From: Pseudomonas sp. ACM7
GTDB taxonomy: Bacteria; Pseudomonadota; Gammaproteobacteria; Pseudomonadales; Pseudomonadaceae
Reading direction: 5' to 3'
NCBI RefSeq assembly: GCF_004136015.1
Contig: NZ_CP024866.1
Location: 2,963,522-3,027,521 of the forward strand
DNA: 64,000 bases
Of the stretch, positions 35,948 through 44,788 are shown one piece after another (position 1 is the stretch's first letter; each line of letters starts with the position of its first letter). The notes below the pieces were generated by a model. That model was not told the DNA's origin. It was given only the letters and a program-made list of their open reading frames with translations, and searched no databases. Position numbers and translations under genes: made by a program.

Positions 35948-36529
35948 TTACTTCGCGGCGTCGACAGGCCACGGGCAGTAACAACCCACGGCCAGTGTGT
36001 GCGTGGCATTCACCGCGCGGCCTTCGTTCAACGCTTGCAGAATCGGTTCGATAAAGCTGTTACTCGAATTGCAGGTCAGGCCTTCGCTGTACGGGCCGAA
36101 ATACGCCAGTTTGCCGCTGCGATCCCAGATCGCCACGGCCGGGCTGGCGGGGATCTGTTCGGAGCCTGGCAGGACGGCGATGCTTTTCAGGCTGCTTATG
36201 GTGCTCGGTAACTGACCGTGGCTGCCAGGCTTTTGTACCGCATAAAACTCCACGCCTTGCGGTACATAATGCTCAACCAGTTCGCTCAGGTGTTGTTGAT
36301 TACCAACGTTGCACGGGCAGGCCGGGTCCCAGAAGTGCACGAGGCGGATGGCGCCGGGGCCGGCGAGGTTGTCGGGCAGGCGCAGCGGGTCGCCGGAGAA
36401 CACCGCGGTGTGCTCGCTGAACGCTCGCAGGTAGCGTCCCTGAAACCAGTCGTAAGCAGCCCACAGCACGCCGGCACACACGAGGGCGAGCAGGCTGGCA
36501 AGCAGTGTGGCGCGGTAGGGCGAGCGCAT
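35948..36529 (-). CDS. DUF6436-type thioredoxin-like membrane-anchored protein
   Basis: The 193-residue protein has one N-terminal transmembrane segment (about 8-28) followed by a thioredoxin-like domain. A CxC motif sits in HFWDPACPCNVGNQQHL where thioredoxins have CxxC, and later Cys pairs are in LTCNSSN and VGCYCPWPVDAAK. ATG 36527-36529 is chosen because GAGGA precedes it; a longer frame to 36637 would run into the promoter of the divergent hydrolase gene. A redox role in the periplasm is inferred from the fold only. Confidence 0.75.
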   Translation of the reverse strand: MRSPYRATLLASLLALVCAGVLWAAYDWFQGRYLRAFSEHTAVFSGDPLRLPDNLAGPGAIRLVHFWDPACPCNVGNQQHLSELVEHYVPQGVEFYAVQKPGSHGQLPSTISSLKSIAVLPGSEQIPASPAVAIWDRSGKLAYFGPYSEGLTCNSSNSFIEPILQALNEGRAVNATHTLAVGCYCPWPVDAAK

Positions 36530-36626
36530 GGATTTCAGTCCTCGAAGGTGCGCTAGCTTGCCATGCTTGCCCCAACAGATGAATATCGCAGGCCCATAAA
36601 GTCCGTTTCGCGTTCTGGAATTGCTC

Positions 36627-37574
36627 ATGTCTGCCACTTTCGACTCCGATCATCTGCGTGCCAGGCTGCGGCCGCTGGCCGACTGGCAGCCGCTGTCGGT
36701 AGAAGCGCTGGCTTACCAGCGCTTCTACGGGCTGGACTTTGCGGGGCGTAACCTGCGCAGTGGCCTTGGTCGTTTCGACGTCGATGGTTATGAAGTGGTC
36801 AGCCAGGTCTGGTGGCCCGAGCAGGCGAAGGCGACGCTGTTTTTGTTCCACGGTTTTTACGATCACACCGGGCTTTACCGGCATGTGATCGAATGGGCGC
36901 TGGATCAGAATTTTGCGGTGATTGCCTGCGACCTGCCGGGACACGGGCTGTCCAGTGGCGAACGGGCCAGCATCAAGGATTTCACTGAGTATCAGGACAC
37001 GCTGCAAGGATTGTTCACCGAAGCACAATCCCTCGATCTGCCGCAGCCGTGGCACCTGTGCGGGCAAAGCACTGGCGGCGCGATCGTGATCGATCATGTA
37101 CTCAATCAGGGCGCCAGCAGTCCGGCCCAGGGCCAGGTCATTCTGCTGTCGCCGTTGGTAAGGCCGCGGGCCTGGGGTTGGTCGCAACTCAGCTATTACC
37201 TGCTCAAGCCTTTCGTCAAAGCCATCGCCCGGCGCTTCAGCGAGAACTCCAACGACCCGGATTTTCTACCCTTCCTGCAAGCGGACCCGTTGCAGCCGCT
37301 CCGTTTGCCGACCGCCTGGGTCGGTGCGCTGGCGCGCTGGATCAAACGCATCGAAGCCGCACCGGACAGCAAGCGGCGACCGCTGATTGTGCAGGGGCAG
37401 GCGGACATGACCGTGGATTGGGAGCATAACCTTGAAGTGTTGCGGGGCAAGTTCGATCGGCCGCAGGTGCTGATGTTGCCTGAGGCGCGGCATCACCTGG
37501 CGAATGAGACGCTGGCGTTGCGGCGGGAGTATTTCGGGTTTTTGACGAAGCGGATCAAGGGTCGGAATCTTTAG
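36627..37574 (+). CDS. Alpha/beta hydrolase, serine aminopeptidase/lysophospholipase-like
   Basis: The 315-residue cytoplasmic protein has the oxyanion-hole motif LFLFHGFYDHTGLYRHV (H75-G76), the CDLPGHGLSSGER segment of Hydrolase_4 proteins, nucleophile S148 in LCGQSTGGAIVI, an acid in QGQADMTVDW and the terminal His in EARHHLANE. This is the monoacylglycerol-lipase/lysophospholipase pattern. The start ATG 36627 gives MSATFDSDHL; the in-frame TTG 6 bases upstream is unlikely. The substrate is unknown. It diverges from the thioredoxin-like gene. Confidence 0.88.
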   Translation: MSATFDSDHLRARLRPLADWQPLSVEALAYQRFYGLDFAGRNLRSGLGRFDVDGYEVVSQVWWPEQAKATLFLFHGFYDHTGLYRHVIEWALDQNFAVIACDLPGHGLSSGERASIKDFTEYQDTLQGLFTEAQSLDLPQPWHLCGQSTGGAIVIDHVLNQGASSPAQGQVILLSPLVRPRAWGWSQLSYYLLKPFVKAIARRFSENSNDPDFLPFLQADPLQPLRLPTAWVGALARWIKRIEAAPDSKRRPLIVQGQADMTVDWEHNLEVLRGKFDRPQVLMLPEARHHLANETLALRREYFGFLTKRIKGRNL

Positions 37575-37589
37575 CGTCTGTCATGGCCT

Positions 37590-37670
37590 CATCGCGAGCA
37601 AGCTCGCTCCCACATTAGACCGAGTACGTCTGAACAACTCGGTCACTGTGGGAGCGAGCTTGCTCGCGAT
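37590..37670. repeat. REPIN, GAGC arm type
   Basis: The loop CATTAGACCGAGTACGTCTG...CAACTCGGTCACTG is a near copy of the one at 33316. It lies at the convergent junction of the hydrolase and DUF2059 genes. Confidence 0.92.
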
Positions 37671-37693
37671 AGCGATTTATCAGGCGCTAAAAA

Positions 37694-38446
37694 TTACTGG
37701 CGAAGCGTTGAAGTATCCTGCCCCACCGCCAACCCCGCGCGAATCGCCGCCAATGCTGCCTGGTAATAAGCCTTGCCCTCGGTGGACTCGGCGAAGGTCG
37801 CGAACTCTTCCAGTTCTTCATCCGACAGGTCGCGATAGACATACAACAGCGTGTTGTTCAGGTCGTTGCCGATCTGGTCCATCAAGCGCTGACGCTGACC
37901 ATTCAACATGCCTTGAGCCTGACCACCGCCGAGCAGGCCGGGGATCATCGAGCTGAGGCTGTCGGCCGCGACGCCGGCAATCGCCAGGCTGACTTCCGCG
38001 CCAGCCTCTCGGGCGGGCAGGGCCTGGGCCAGATGGCCGATGATCAGCATGCGGCTGTCGCTGGCCTGGATCTTGGGTAAACCCTTGGCGTTTTTTGCCA
38101 ACTGATCGCGACGGGTCGCGAGCAATTCGGCGGCCACGATTTTCTTGCCCAAGGGTGACTGAAAGAACGTCAGCGCAGGTTTCGGATCGGCGAGGGTCTT
38201 GCGCAATTGCGCTTCGGCGCGCTGGTCGACGGCCTGGGGGGCAAAGCGCTGATTGCTGTTATTCACCAGCGCCTGGAACACTGCCGGCGGCAGACTGTTC
38301 TGGTACCGCTGCTGAGCCGCCGAGAGAGCGTCGTTGAAATGCGCGCGTTGTTCTGGCCAACCGGCGACCTTGTACAACTGGTCGTGGCCGTCTGCCCAAG
38401 CGGGCAATACACAGAACATCAACAGTGAAAAAAGCAAACGGCGCAT
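37694..38446 (-). CDS. DUF2059 family exported protein
   Basis: The 250-residue protein has a signal peptide (MRRLLFSLLMFCVLPAWA) and two mostly helical halves. The C-terminal part, with YVYRDLSDEELEEFATFAES and TEGKAYYQAALAAI, is typical of DUF2059. ATG 38444-38446 follows AGGAGTCCC. Function is unknown. It diverges from the 2OG-oxygenase gene. Confidence 0.8.
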   Translation of the reverse strand: MRRLLFSLLMFCVLPAWADGHDQLYKVAGWPEQRAHFNDALSAAQQRYQNSLPPAVFQALVNNSNQRFAPQAVDQRAEAQLRKTLADPKPALTFFQSPLGKKIVAAELLATRRDQLAKNAKGLPKIQASDSRMLIIGHLAQALPAREAGAEVSLAIAGVAADSLSSMIPGLLGGGQAQGMLNGQRQRLMDQIGNDLNNTLLYVYRDLSDEELEEFATFAESTEGKAYYQAALAAIRAGLAVGQDTSTLRQ

Positions 38447-38554
38447 AGGGACTCCTGTCAGCAGGCGACTATTCTCCGTGTGGCATTCGTCCTTGTCGAG
38501 AATTCGTATCAACCCGCTGCGCGGCTCTGTCGGATTTTCAGGCACAGGAATACT

Positions 38555-39187
38555 ATGCGCGGCATGCGAATACCCTCTGATCACCCGCTGCTGTTACGTA
38601 TCGTCGACGACCTGGCTGAGCACGGCTGGTCGCAGCAGAATATTTTCCTTCCTCTGGGTCTGACCCGGGAACTGGCGGCCGAGTGCCGTAAACGTGCTGC
38701 CGAGGGCGAATTGGCCCCGGCCGCCGTGGGGCGCGGGTCGACATCCGAGATTCGCGAGGGGATTCGCGGCGACCATATCCAGTGGATCGAGCCCGGCCAG
38801 GCGTTGGCGTGCGACAGCTATCTGGATTTGATGGACAGCCTGCGCGAAGCGATGAATCGTGGTTTGTTTCTGGGCCTGGAAGATTTCGAAAGCCATTTCG
38901 CGCTGTACCCGCCCGGTGCTTTTTACCTCAAGCATGTCGACCGTTTTCGTGATGACGACCGGCGCATGGTGTCGGCGGTGGTCTATCTCAACGACGCCTG
39001 GCTGCCTGAGCACGGCGGTCAGTTGCGCATGTCCCTGGATGAAAGCGTCGAACATGATGTGGTGCCCACAGGTGGATGCCTGGTGGTGTTCCTGTCGGGT
39101 GAAGTGCCCCACGAAGTCCTGCCCGCGACCCGCGATCGTCTGTCGTTGACCGGCTGGTTCCGGCGTCGTGGTAACGAGCCGTTCTGA
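38555..39187 (+). CDS. 2-oxoglutarate/Fe(II)-dependent oxygenase, prolyl-4-hydroxylase-like
   Basis: The 210-residue double-stranded beta-helix protein has the iron-binding facial triad H127 and D129 (YLKHVDRF) with H186 (EVPHEVLPATRDR), plus R193 to hold 2-oxoglutarate. LYPPGAFYLKHVDRFRDDDRR and VVYLNDAWLPEHGGQLRM are typical of the P4H-alpha-like 2OG-FeII_Oxy family. ATG 38555 follows an AGGAA site. It is 2 bases before the DUF523 gene, so both are cotranscribed. The hydroxylated substrate, protein or small molecule, is unknown. Confidence 0.88.
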   Translation: MRGMRIPSDHPLLLRIVDDLAEHGWSQQNIFLPLGLTRELAAECRKRAAEGELAPAAVGRGSTSEIREGIRGDHIQWIEPGQALACDSYLDLMDSLREAMNRGLFLGLEDFESHFALYPPGAFYLKHVDRFRDDDRRMVSAVVYLNDAWLPEHGGQLRMSLDESVEHDVVPTGGCLVVFLSGEVPHEVLPATRDRLSLTGWFRRRGNEPF

Positions 39188-39189
39188 TC

Positions 39190-39675
39190 ATGCAAAAAAT
39201 TCTGGTAAGCCGCTGTCTGCTGGGCCACCGCGTACGTTATGACGGCGGGGCGAGTGGGCCGTTCGATCAGCTTCAACAGTGGCTTGATGAAGGTCGGGTG
39301 GTGCCGTTGTGTCCAGAGGTTGCCGGTGGCTTGCCGACGCCACGGGCGGCGGCGGAAATTCCGGGTGGGCAGGGTGGTGAAGTGCTTGATGGCCACGCAT
39401 CAGTGATCACCACCGAGGGCGAGGACGTCAGCGCCGAGTTTCTCTCGGGGGCTTATCAGGCGTTGGAACTGGTGCAAAAGCACGGCATCCGCATTGCCGT
39501 ACTCAAGGCCAACAGCCCGTCTTGCGGGAATCTGTTGACCTATGACGGGACGTTCAGTGGAGTGAAGGTCAGTGGTGAAGGCGTGACTGCGGCGTTGCTC
39601 AGGCGCCATGGCGTGCAAGTCTTCAGTGAGCTGGAGTTGCCGCAAGCGGCGGCAGTCCTGGCAACCCTGACCTAA
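39190..39675 (+). CDS. DUF523 family protein
   Basis: The 161-residue protein opens with ILVSRCLLGHRVRYDGG, continues with VVPLCPEVAGGLPTPRAAAE and has LKANSPSCGN, which together hold conserved cysteines (near residues 9, 41 and 116) of DUF523. The cysteine arrangement suggests metal or Fe-S binding; family relatives are linked to 2-thiouracil desulfidation, but transfer of that role is uncertain. It follows the 2OG oxygenase by 2 bases. Confidence 0.85.
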   Translation: MQKILVSRCLLGHRVRYDGGASGPFDQLQQWLDEGRVVPLCPEVAGGLPTPRAAAEIPGGQGGEVLDGHASVITTEGEDVSAEFLSGAYQALELVQKHGIRIAVLKANSPSCGNLLTYDGTFSGVKVSGEGVTAALLRRHGVQVFSELELPQAAAVLATLT

Positions 39676-39693
39676 CGCCCTACACAAAACCAC

Positions 39694-39783
39694 TGTGGGA
39701 GCGGGCTTGCTCGCGAAAGCGTTGAATCAGACAACATTCATTTGACTGACACACCGCTTTCGCGAGCAAGCCCGCTCTCACAT
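39694..39783. repeat. REPIN, GGGC arm type
   Basis: Loop TTGAATCAGACAACATTCAT...GACTGACACACCGC is of the class seen at 6877. One arm carries a CTCTCAC change. Convergent junction of the DUF523 and short binding-protein genes. Confidence 0.9.
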
Positions 39784-39816
39784 TGGATCTCCATGAATTG
39801 ATCTATTTCCAGAACA

Positions 39817-40404
39817 TCAGGGTTTCGGCGCCACACTCGTATCCGTCCCGAACCACTTCTGCGACAACGTCTCCAATCGCCCATCCGCCTTGATCCGCTG
39901 CAGCGCGTTTTCCAGGCTGGCATGAAACGCCGGGTTACCTTTCTGAAACGGAATCGCCAGGCTCACTGCCGGGCCAGCCTTCGGCTTCTCTTCCGTCAGC
40001 GACTGCACCAGCAGCATCGAGCGCGGTTGCTCTTCCTTCTGCGCGATCAATTGCGCATCGGTGTGAATGTAAGGTTCGCTGAAGTCGAAACGATCCTTGA
40101 GGTCCGGGGTCACTGCTATGTGGTTGATGGCGACGTCGTACTTGCCGGTTTCAACACCTTGCAGCAGATCGCTGGAATCGGTAATGACGAAGTCGGCCCG
40201 TACATCCAGTTCGTTGGCCAGCAGTTGGCCCAATTCGACCTCGAAGCCCGTTAGATTGCCATCGTCCTTGAAATTGAACGGCGGTGTATTAGCCTCAAGA
40301 GCGATGCGCAATTCGCCACGGTCGTTTACATCGTCAATCAGTTCGGCATGAGCCAAAGGGCTCAGAAGGGGTAGCAGGCAGATCAGGCCAGGCAAAAAAC
40401 GCAT
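39817..40404 (-). CDS. Compact amino-acid-type periplasmic binding protein
   Basis: The 195-residue protein has a signal peptide (cleavage near AHA/ELIDDV) and family-3 solute-binding landmarks: GELRIALEANTPPFNFKDDG, TGFEVELGQLLANEL and YDVAINHIAVTPDLKDRFDF. After FSEPYIHTDAQLIAQKEEQ the usual second lobe is absent: about 60-70 residues are missing, and the chain resumes with AIPFQKGNPAFHASLENALQ and the terminal LSQKWFG. The frame is open and codon use looks normal. No permease or ATPase gene is adjacent. It could be a stable reduced family or a slowly decaying gene. ATG 40404 has AGGAG before it. Confidence 0.8.
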   Translation of the reverse strand: MRFLPGLICLLPLLSPLAHAELIDDVNDRGELRIALEANTPPFNFKDDGNLTGFEVELGQLLANELDVRADFVITDSSDLLQGVETGKYDVAINHIAVTPDLKDRFDFSEPYIHTDAQLIAQKEEQPRSMLLVQSLTEEKPKAGPAVSLAIPFQKGNPAFHASLENALQRIKADGRLETLSQKWFGTDTSVAPKP

Positions 40405-40539
40405 GGTCACTCCTTTGAATTCATTATCGCGATGCTCTGGTTCAGGCTCGCTTTGCTATGGTTGTCGAGAGCCTTCGACAACGAATGGCCGTGAAGTTGT
40501 CATGGCCACGCGGATTTTACGAAAAAACTGGAGAAGAGA

Positions 40540-40965
40540 ATGAAAACCTTTATGTCACGAGCAGCATTGGCTGGCCTGTTGATGGGTGCTTCGATGCTGG
40601 CAACGGCTGCGACTCCGGCCCCCAAGGGTGCAGAAGTGTCCATCGTTTCTCCTGCGGACGGAGCTACGGTTCCGCAAACCGTCGTCGTCAAGTTCGCTGT
40701 CGAGAACATGGCGCTGGCGCCTGCGGGCGATGTCACCAAGAACACCGGCCATCACCACTTGCTGATCGATGTCGATAAACTGCCGGCCGCCGGTGCGCCG
40801 ATTCCTAACGATGCCAACCACCTGCATTTCGGCAAGGCGCAGACCCAGGCTGAAGTAAAGCTGACGCCGGGCAAACACACCTTGCAGCTGGAGCTGGGAG
40901 ATAGCGGCCACATGCCGTTCGATCCGCCGATCGTGTCGGAGAAAATCACCGTCAACGTTAAGTAA
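40540..40965 (+). CDS. DUF4399 family exported protein
   Basis: The 141-residue protein has a signal peptide (cleavage near ATA/ATPAPKG) and a single beta-sandwich domain: VSIVSPADGATVPQTVVVKF, GHHHLLIDVDKLPAAG, HLHFGKAQTQAEVKLTPGKH. The HHH and HLHFG histidines are typical of DUF4399 and could bind metal, which is inference. It diverges from the compact binding protein and is followed by a bidirectional terminator. Confidence 0.85.
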   Translation: MKTFMSRAALAGLLMGASMLATAATPAPKGAEVSIVSPADGATVPQTVVVKFAVENMALAPAGDVTKNTGHHHLLIDVDKLPAAGAPIPNDANHLHFGKAQTQAEVKLTPGKHTLQLELGDSGHMPFDPPIVSEKITVNVK

Positions 40966-40997
40966 CCTGCTCGGAATAAAGAACCGCGCCCATGAAA

Positions 40998-41024
40998 AAG
41001 GAGCCCCCAAGGGCTCCTTTTTTT
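40998..41024. terminator. Bidirectional Rho-independent terminator
   Basis: Stem AAAGGAGCCC / GGGCTCCTTT is flanked by A and T runs. It serves both the DUF4399 gene and the convergent serA, and is the second convergent junction here with no REPIN. Confidence 0.9.
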
Positions 41025-41040
41025 GTCACTCAAGTCACTA

Positions 41041-42270
41041 TCAGAACAACACGCGGCAACGAATGGTGCCGTTGATGTGCTGCAGCTTCTCTTGCGCCAT
41101 TTCCGAGTACTCGGCGTCGACGTCGATCACGACGTAGCCGACTTTCTCGTTGGTCTGCAGGAACTGACCGGAAATGTTGATGCCGTTTTCGGCGAAGACC
41201 TTGTTGATCTCGCTCATCACACCCGGAATGTTCTCGTGGATGTGCAGCAGGCGATGCTTGCCAGGGTGAGCCGGCAGGGCCACTTCCGGGAAGTTGACCG
41301 AGGACACCGACGTACCGTTGTCGCTGTACTTGACCAGTTTTTCTGCCACTTCCAGACCGATGTTGGCTTGCGCTTCAGCGGTAGAACCGCCGATGTGCGG
41401 GGTCAGGATCACGTTGTCCAGGCCACGCAGCGGGCTTTCGAACTCTTCGTCGTTGGAGCGAGGCTCCACCGGGAAGACGTCGATGGCCGCGCCGATCAGG
41501 TGCTTGTCCTTGATCGCGTCCGCCAGCGCTTGCAGTTCAACTACAGTGCCGCGCGCCGCGTTGATCAGAATGCCGCCCTTCTTGATCGCACGGATTTCTT
41601 TCTCGCCGATCATCCACTGGGTCGCAGCGGTTTCCGGAACGTGCAGGGTGACGATGTCGGACATGCCCAGCAGCTCGGTCAGGTTGCCGACTTGAGTCGC
41701 GTTGCCCAATGGCAGCTTGGTCACGGTGTCGTAGAAGTACACCTGCATGCCCAGGCCTTCAGCCAGAACCGACAATTGCGTACCGATCGAGCCGTAACCG
41801 ACGATACCGAGCTTCTTGCCACGGATTTCGAAGGAGTTGGCTGCGCTCTTGATCCAGCCGCCACGGTGGCAGGAAGCGTTCTTCTCAGGGATGCCGCGCA
41901 GCAACAGGATCGCTTCGGCCAGCACCAGTTCCGCGACGGAGCGAGTGTTGGAGTACGGAGCGTTGAACACTGCGATGCCGCGTTCGCGGGCAGCATTAAG
42001 GTCAACCTGGTTGGTGCCGATGCAGAAACAGCCGACAGCGACCAGTTTCTTCGCGTGATCGAAGATCTCTTCGGTCAGTTGAGTGCGGGAGCGAATGCCG
42101 ATGAAGTGAGCATCAGCGATCTTTTCCTTCAGTTGGGCTTCCGGCAGAGAACCTGTGAGGTACTCGATGCTGGTGTAGCCCGCCGACTTGAGGACGTCGA
42201 CAGCCGATTGGTGGACGCCTTCGAGAAGAAGGAACTTGATCTTGCTCTTATCGAGAGAAGTCTTGCTCAT
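41041..42270 (-). CDS. serA: D-3-phosphoglycerate dehydrogenase
   Basis: SerA oxidises 3-phosphoglycerate in the first step of serine synthesis; the 409-residue protein matches the E. coli type. Features are the Rossmann motif LGIVGYGSIGTQLSVLAEGLG, catalytic Arg in GGILINAARGTVVE, catalytic His in LTPHIGGSTAEAQ and a C-terminal ACT domain (about 338-409) for serine feedback. The ATG at 42268-42270 gives MSKTSLDKSKIKFLLLEG. It diverges from D-2-hydroxyglutarate dehydrogenase; in Pseudomonas SerA regenerates NAD+ by reducing 2-oxoglutarate to D-2-hydroxyglutarate. Confidence 0.97.
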   Translation of the reverse strand: MSKTSLDKSKIKFLLLEGVHQSAVDVLKSAGYTSIEYLTGSLPEAQLKEKIADAHFIGIRSRTQLTEEIFDHAKKLVAVGCFCIGTNQVDLNAARERGIAVFNAPYSNTRSVAELVLAEAILLLRGIPEKNASCHRGGWIKSAANSFEIRGKKLGIVGYGSIGTQLSVLAEGLGMQVYFYDTVTKLPLGNATQVGNLTELLGMSDIVTLHVPETAATQWMIGEKEIRAIKKGGILINAARGTVVELQALADAIKDKHLIGAAIDVFPVEPRSNDEEFESPLRGLDNVILTPHIGGSTAEAQANIGLEVAEKLVKYSDNGTSVSSVNFPEVALPAHPGKHRLLHIHENIPGVMSEINKVFAENGINISGQFLQTNEKVGYVVIDVDAEYSEMAQEKLQHINGTIRCRVLF

Positions 42271-42474
42271 CTGCGTAAACCTGTATCCCGGAGAAAAATG
42301 GCAGGAAATGGTCAACAGATGCTGACCCGGACGGCAAAAAAGCCGTCGCCGCAGAACAGCCGTTGGGCACTATCCTGCGGGGTCGGTATGCTAGCATATG
42401 CACCCCGCTAAACACTCATTCCTGCGACGTGAAGCGTTCTCAGGATGACCATGAATTGTTCGAGAGTTCTGTCG

Positions 42475-43869
42475 ATGACCAATCCTGCCCTGATTGAAGA
42501 GCTGAAGACCCTGGTTGAGCCTGGCAAGGTGCTGACCGATGCCGACTCCCTGAATGCTTACGGTAAGGATTGGACCAAGCATTTCGCCCCGGCCCCGACC
42601 GCCATCGTGTTCCCCAAGACCACCGAGCAGGTTCAGGCCATTGTCCGTTGGGCCAATGAGCACAAAATTGCGCTGGTGCCGTCCGGCGGTCGTACCGGGT
42701 TGTCCGCCGCGGCCGTGGCCGCCAATGGCGAAGTCGTCGTGTCCTTCGACTACATGAACCAGATCCTCGACGTGAACATGACCGACCGCACTGCGGTCTG
42801 CCAGCCGGGCGTGGTCACCGAGCACCTGCAGAACGTCGCCGAAGAAAAAGGCCTGTACTACCCGGTGGATTTCGCTTCGGCAGGTTCGAGCCAGATTGGC
42901 GGCAATATCGGCACCAATGCCGGCGGGATCAAGGTCATTCGCTACGGCATGACCCGCAACTGGGTGGCCGGCATGAAAGTCGTCACCGGCAAAGGCGATC
43001 TACTGGAACTGAACAAAGACTTGATCAAGAACGCCACCGGCTACGACTTGCGTCAGCTGTTCATCGGCGCTGAAGGCACCCTCGGTTTCGTGGTCGAGGC
43101 CACCATGCGCCTGGACCGTGCGCCGAAAAACCTCACCGCCATGGTCCTCGGCACTGCCGATTTCGACTCGATCATGCCGGTGTTGCACGCGTTCCAGAGC
43201 AAGCTCGACCTGACCGCCTTCGAATTTTTCTCCGACAAAGCGTTGGCCAAGGTGATGGCCCGCGGCGACGTGCCGGCACCTTTCGAGTCCGATTGCCCGT
43301 TCTACGCGCTGCTGGAATTCGAAGCGACCACCGAAGAAGTGGCCAACCACGCCCTGGAAACCTTCGAGCACTGCGTTGAGCAGGGCTGGGTACTGGACGG
43401 CGTGATGAGCCAGAGCGAAACCCAGCTGCAGAACCTCTGGAAGCTTCGCGAATACATCTCCGAGACCATTTCCCACTGGACGCCGTACAAGAACGACATT
43501 TCGGTCACTGTGTCGAAAGTCCCGGCCTTTCTGAAGGAAATCGACGCGATCGTCGGCGAACACTACCCGGATTTCGAAATCGTCTGGTTCGGCCACATCG
43601 GCGACGGCAACCTGCACTTGAACATCCTCAAGCCGGAAAACCTGAGCAAGGACGAGTTCTTCGCCAAGTGCGCGACCGTCAACAAGTGGGTGTTCGAAAC
43701 CGTCGAGAAGTACAACGGCTCGATTTCCGCCGAACATGGCGTGGGCATGACCAAGCGTGACTACTTGACCTACAGCCGCTCGCCGGTCGAGATCGAGTAC
43801 ATGAAAGCCGTCAAAGCGGTGTTCGACCCGAACGGCATCATGAACCCGGGCAAAATTTTCGCTGTTTGA
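42475..43869 (+). CDS. D-2-hydroxyglutarate dehydrogenase, FAD-binding
   Basis: The 464-residue flavoprotein of the GlcD/LldH-like group has an FAD_binding_4 domain (about 40-180; VPSGGRTGLSAAAVA, GGNIGTNAGGIKVIRYGMTR) and a C-terminal FAD-oxidase domain with the metal motif WFGHIGDGNLHLN and EHGVGMTKR. It is divergent to serA, which is the known functional partnership in Pseudomonas: SerA makes D-2-hydroxyglutarate and this enzyme returns it to 2-oxoglutarate, passing electrons to ETF. ATG 42475 is preferred by family N-terminus; ATG 42445 is an alternative. Confidence 0.9.
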   Translation: MTNPALIEELKTLVEPGKVLTDADSLNAYGKDWTKHFAPAPTAIVFPKTTEQVQAIVRWANEHKIALVPSGGRTGLSAAAVAANGEVVVSFDYMNQILDVNMTDRTAVCQPGVVTEHLQNVAEEKGLYYPVDFASAGSSQIGGNIGTNAGGIKVIRYGMTRNWVAGMKVVTGKGDLLELNKDLIKNATGYDLRQLFIGAEGTLGFVVEATMRLDRAPKNLTAMVLGTADFDSIMPVLHAFQSKLDLTAFEFFSDKALAKVMARGDVPAPFESDCPFYALLEFEATTEEVANHALETFEHCVEQGWVLDGVMSQSETQLQNLWKLREYISETISHWTPYKNDISVTVSKVPAFLKEIDAIVGEHYPDFEIVWFGHIGDGNLHLNILKPENLSKDEFFAKCATVNKWVFETVEKYNGSISAEHGVGMTKRDYLTYSRSPVEIEYMKAVKAVFDPNGIMNPGKIFAV

Positions 43870-43906
43870 CTTTTGAATTTAAGAGCTACGAAACAGGAGT
43901 CGGTAA

Positions 43907-44572
43907 ATGAGCTATCAGCACCAGTATGTCGACGGTACGCGTATTCATTTCCCGCTGGGGAAAGTGGTGTGCATCGGCCGTAACTACGCCGAACACGCCA
44001 AGGAACTGGACAACCCGGTGCCTACAGAACCGCTGCTGTTCATCAAGCCGGGCAGTTGCGTCGTGCCGCTGGAAGGTGGTTTCAGCATTCCGACCGACCG
44101 TGGTTCGGTGCATTACGAAGCGGAAATCGCGGTGTTGATTGGCAAGCCTTTGTCGACCAAACCGAGCCGTGAAGAAGTGCTCGATGCTATCTCCGGCTTC
44201 GCTCCAGCCCTGGACCTGACCCTGCGCGACAAGCAGGCCGAGCTGAAAGCCAAGGGCCTGCCTTGGGAAATCGCCAAGTCCTTCGACGGTGCGGCGGTGA
44301 TTGCGCCATTCGTGTCCGGCAGCACCTTCGCTGACCTGACCGACATCGGCATCCGCCTGACCATCAACGGCGAAGTGCGCCAGGATGGTAACAGCAGCGC
44401 AATGCTCAACCCGATCGTGCCGATGATCCAGCACATGGCCGGCTGTTTCTCGCTGCAGGCCGGTGACGTGATCTTGACGGGTACGCCGGTGGGTGTTGGC
44501 CCGCTGAATGTCGGTGATGAACTGGTGATCGAGTTGCCAGGCGCCAGCAGCTTCACCACCAGCGTCCGCTAA
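43907..44572 (+). CDS. Fumarylacetoacetate hydrolase family protein
   Basis: The 221-residue single-domain FAH-superfamily enzyme has CIGRNYAEHAKELDNPVPTEPLLF, the metal-binding YEAEIAVLIGKPL and LTGTPVGVGPLNVGDEL. Members hydrolyse or decarboxylate acylpyruvates or oxaloacetate (YcgM/FAHD1-like). It follows the D-2-hydroxyglutarate dehydrogenase by 37 bases on the same strand with a good AGGAG site, so cotranscription is likely. An oxaloacetate or acylpyruvate activity is inferred. Confidence 0.88.
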   Translation: MSYQHQYVDGTRIHFPLGKVVCIGRNYAEHAKELDNPVPTEPLLFIKPGSCVVPLEGGFSIPTDRGSVHYEAEIAVLIGKPLSTKPSREEVLDAISGFAPALDLTLRDKQAELKAKGLPWEIAKSFDGAAVIAPFVSGSTFADLTDIGIRLTINGEVRQDGNSSAMLNPIVPMIQHMAGCFSLQAGDVILTGTPVGVGPLNVGDELVIELPGASSFTTSVR

Positions 44573-44578
44573 AAAAGC

Positions 44579-44646
44579 AAAAGATCGCAGCCTGCGGCAG
44601 CTCCTACACCAATCTCTGTAGGAGCTGCCGCAGGCTGCGATCTTTT
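44579..44646. repeat. REP element (AGATCGCAGCCTGCGGCAGC family)
   Basis: A near-perfect palindrome with 29-base arms and AAAAGATCG...CGATCTTTT ends starts 6 bases after the FAH gene. With the T-rich tail it may also stop transcription. Confidence 0.9.
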
Positions 44647-44788
44647 GATCTTGGTTGCCCGCACAGGGCTTTCCCGCCATTTCCCGTTTTTTTCACATCT
44701 TCTCCGGATAATTCCGGGACTTGCGGCGTCTGAGCCGGTCCCAATTATGCTATTACCCATAGCCTGAATTTCTGGAACTCATCCCTCG

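Noticed and set aside
33500..36211. A 903-codon open frame on the plus strand opposite hacB and its neighbour.
   Set aside because: It is the mirror of strongly supported minus-strand genes, has no family-like motifs, and long antisense frames are expected in high-GC Pseudomonas DNA with strong third-position bias.
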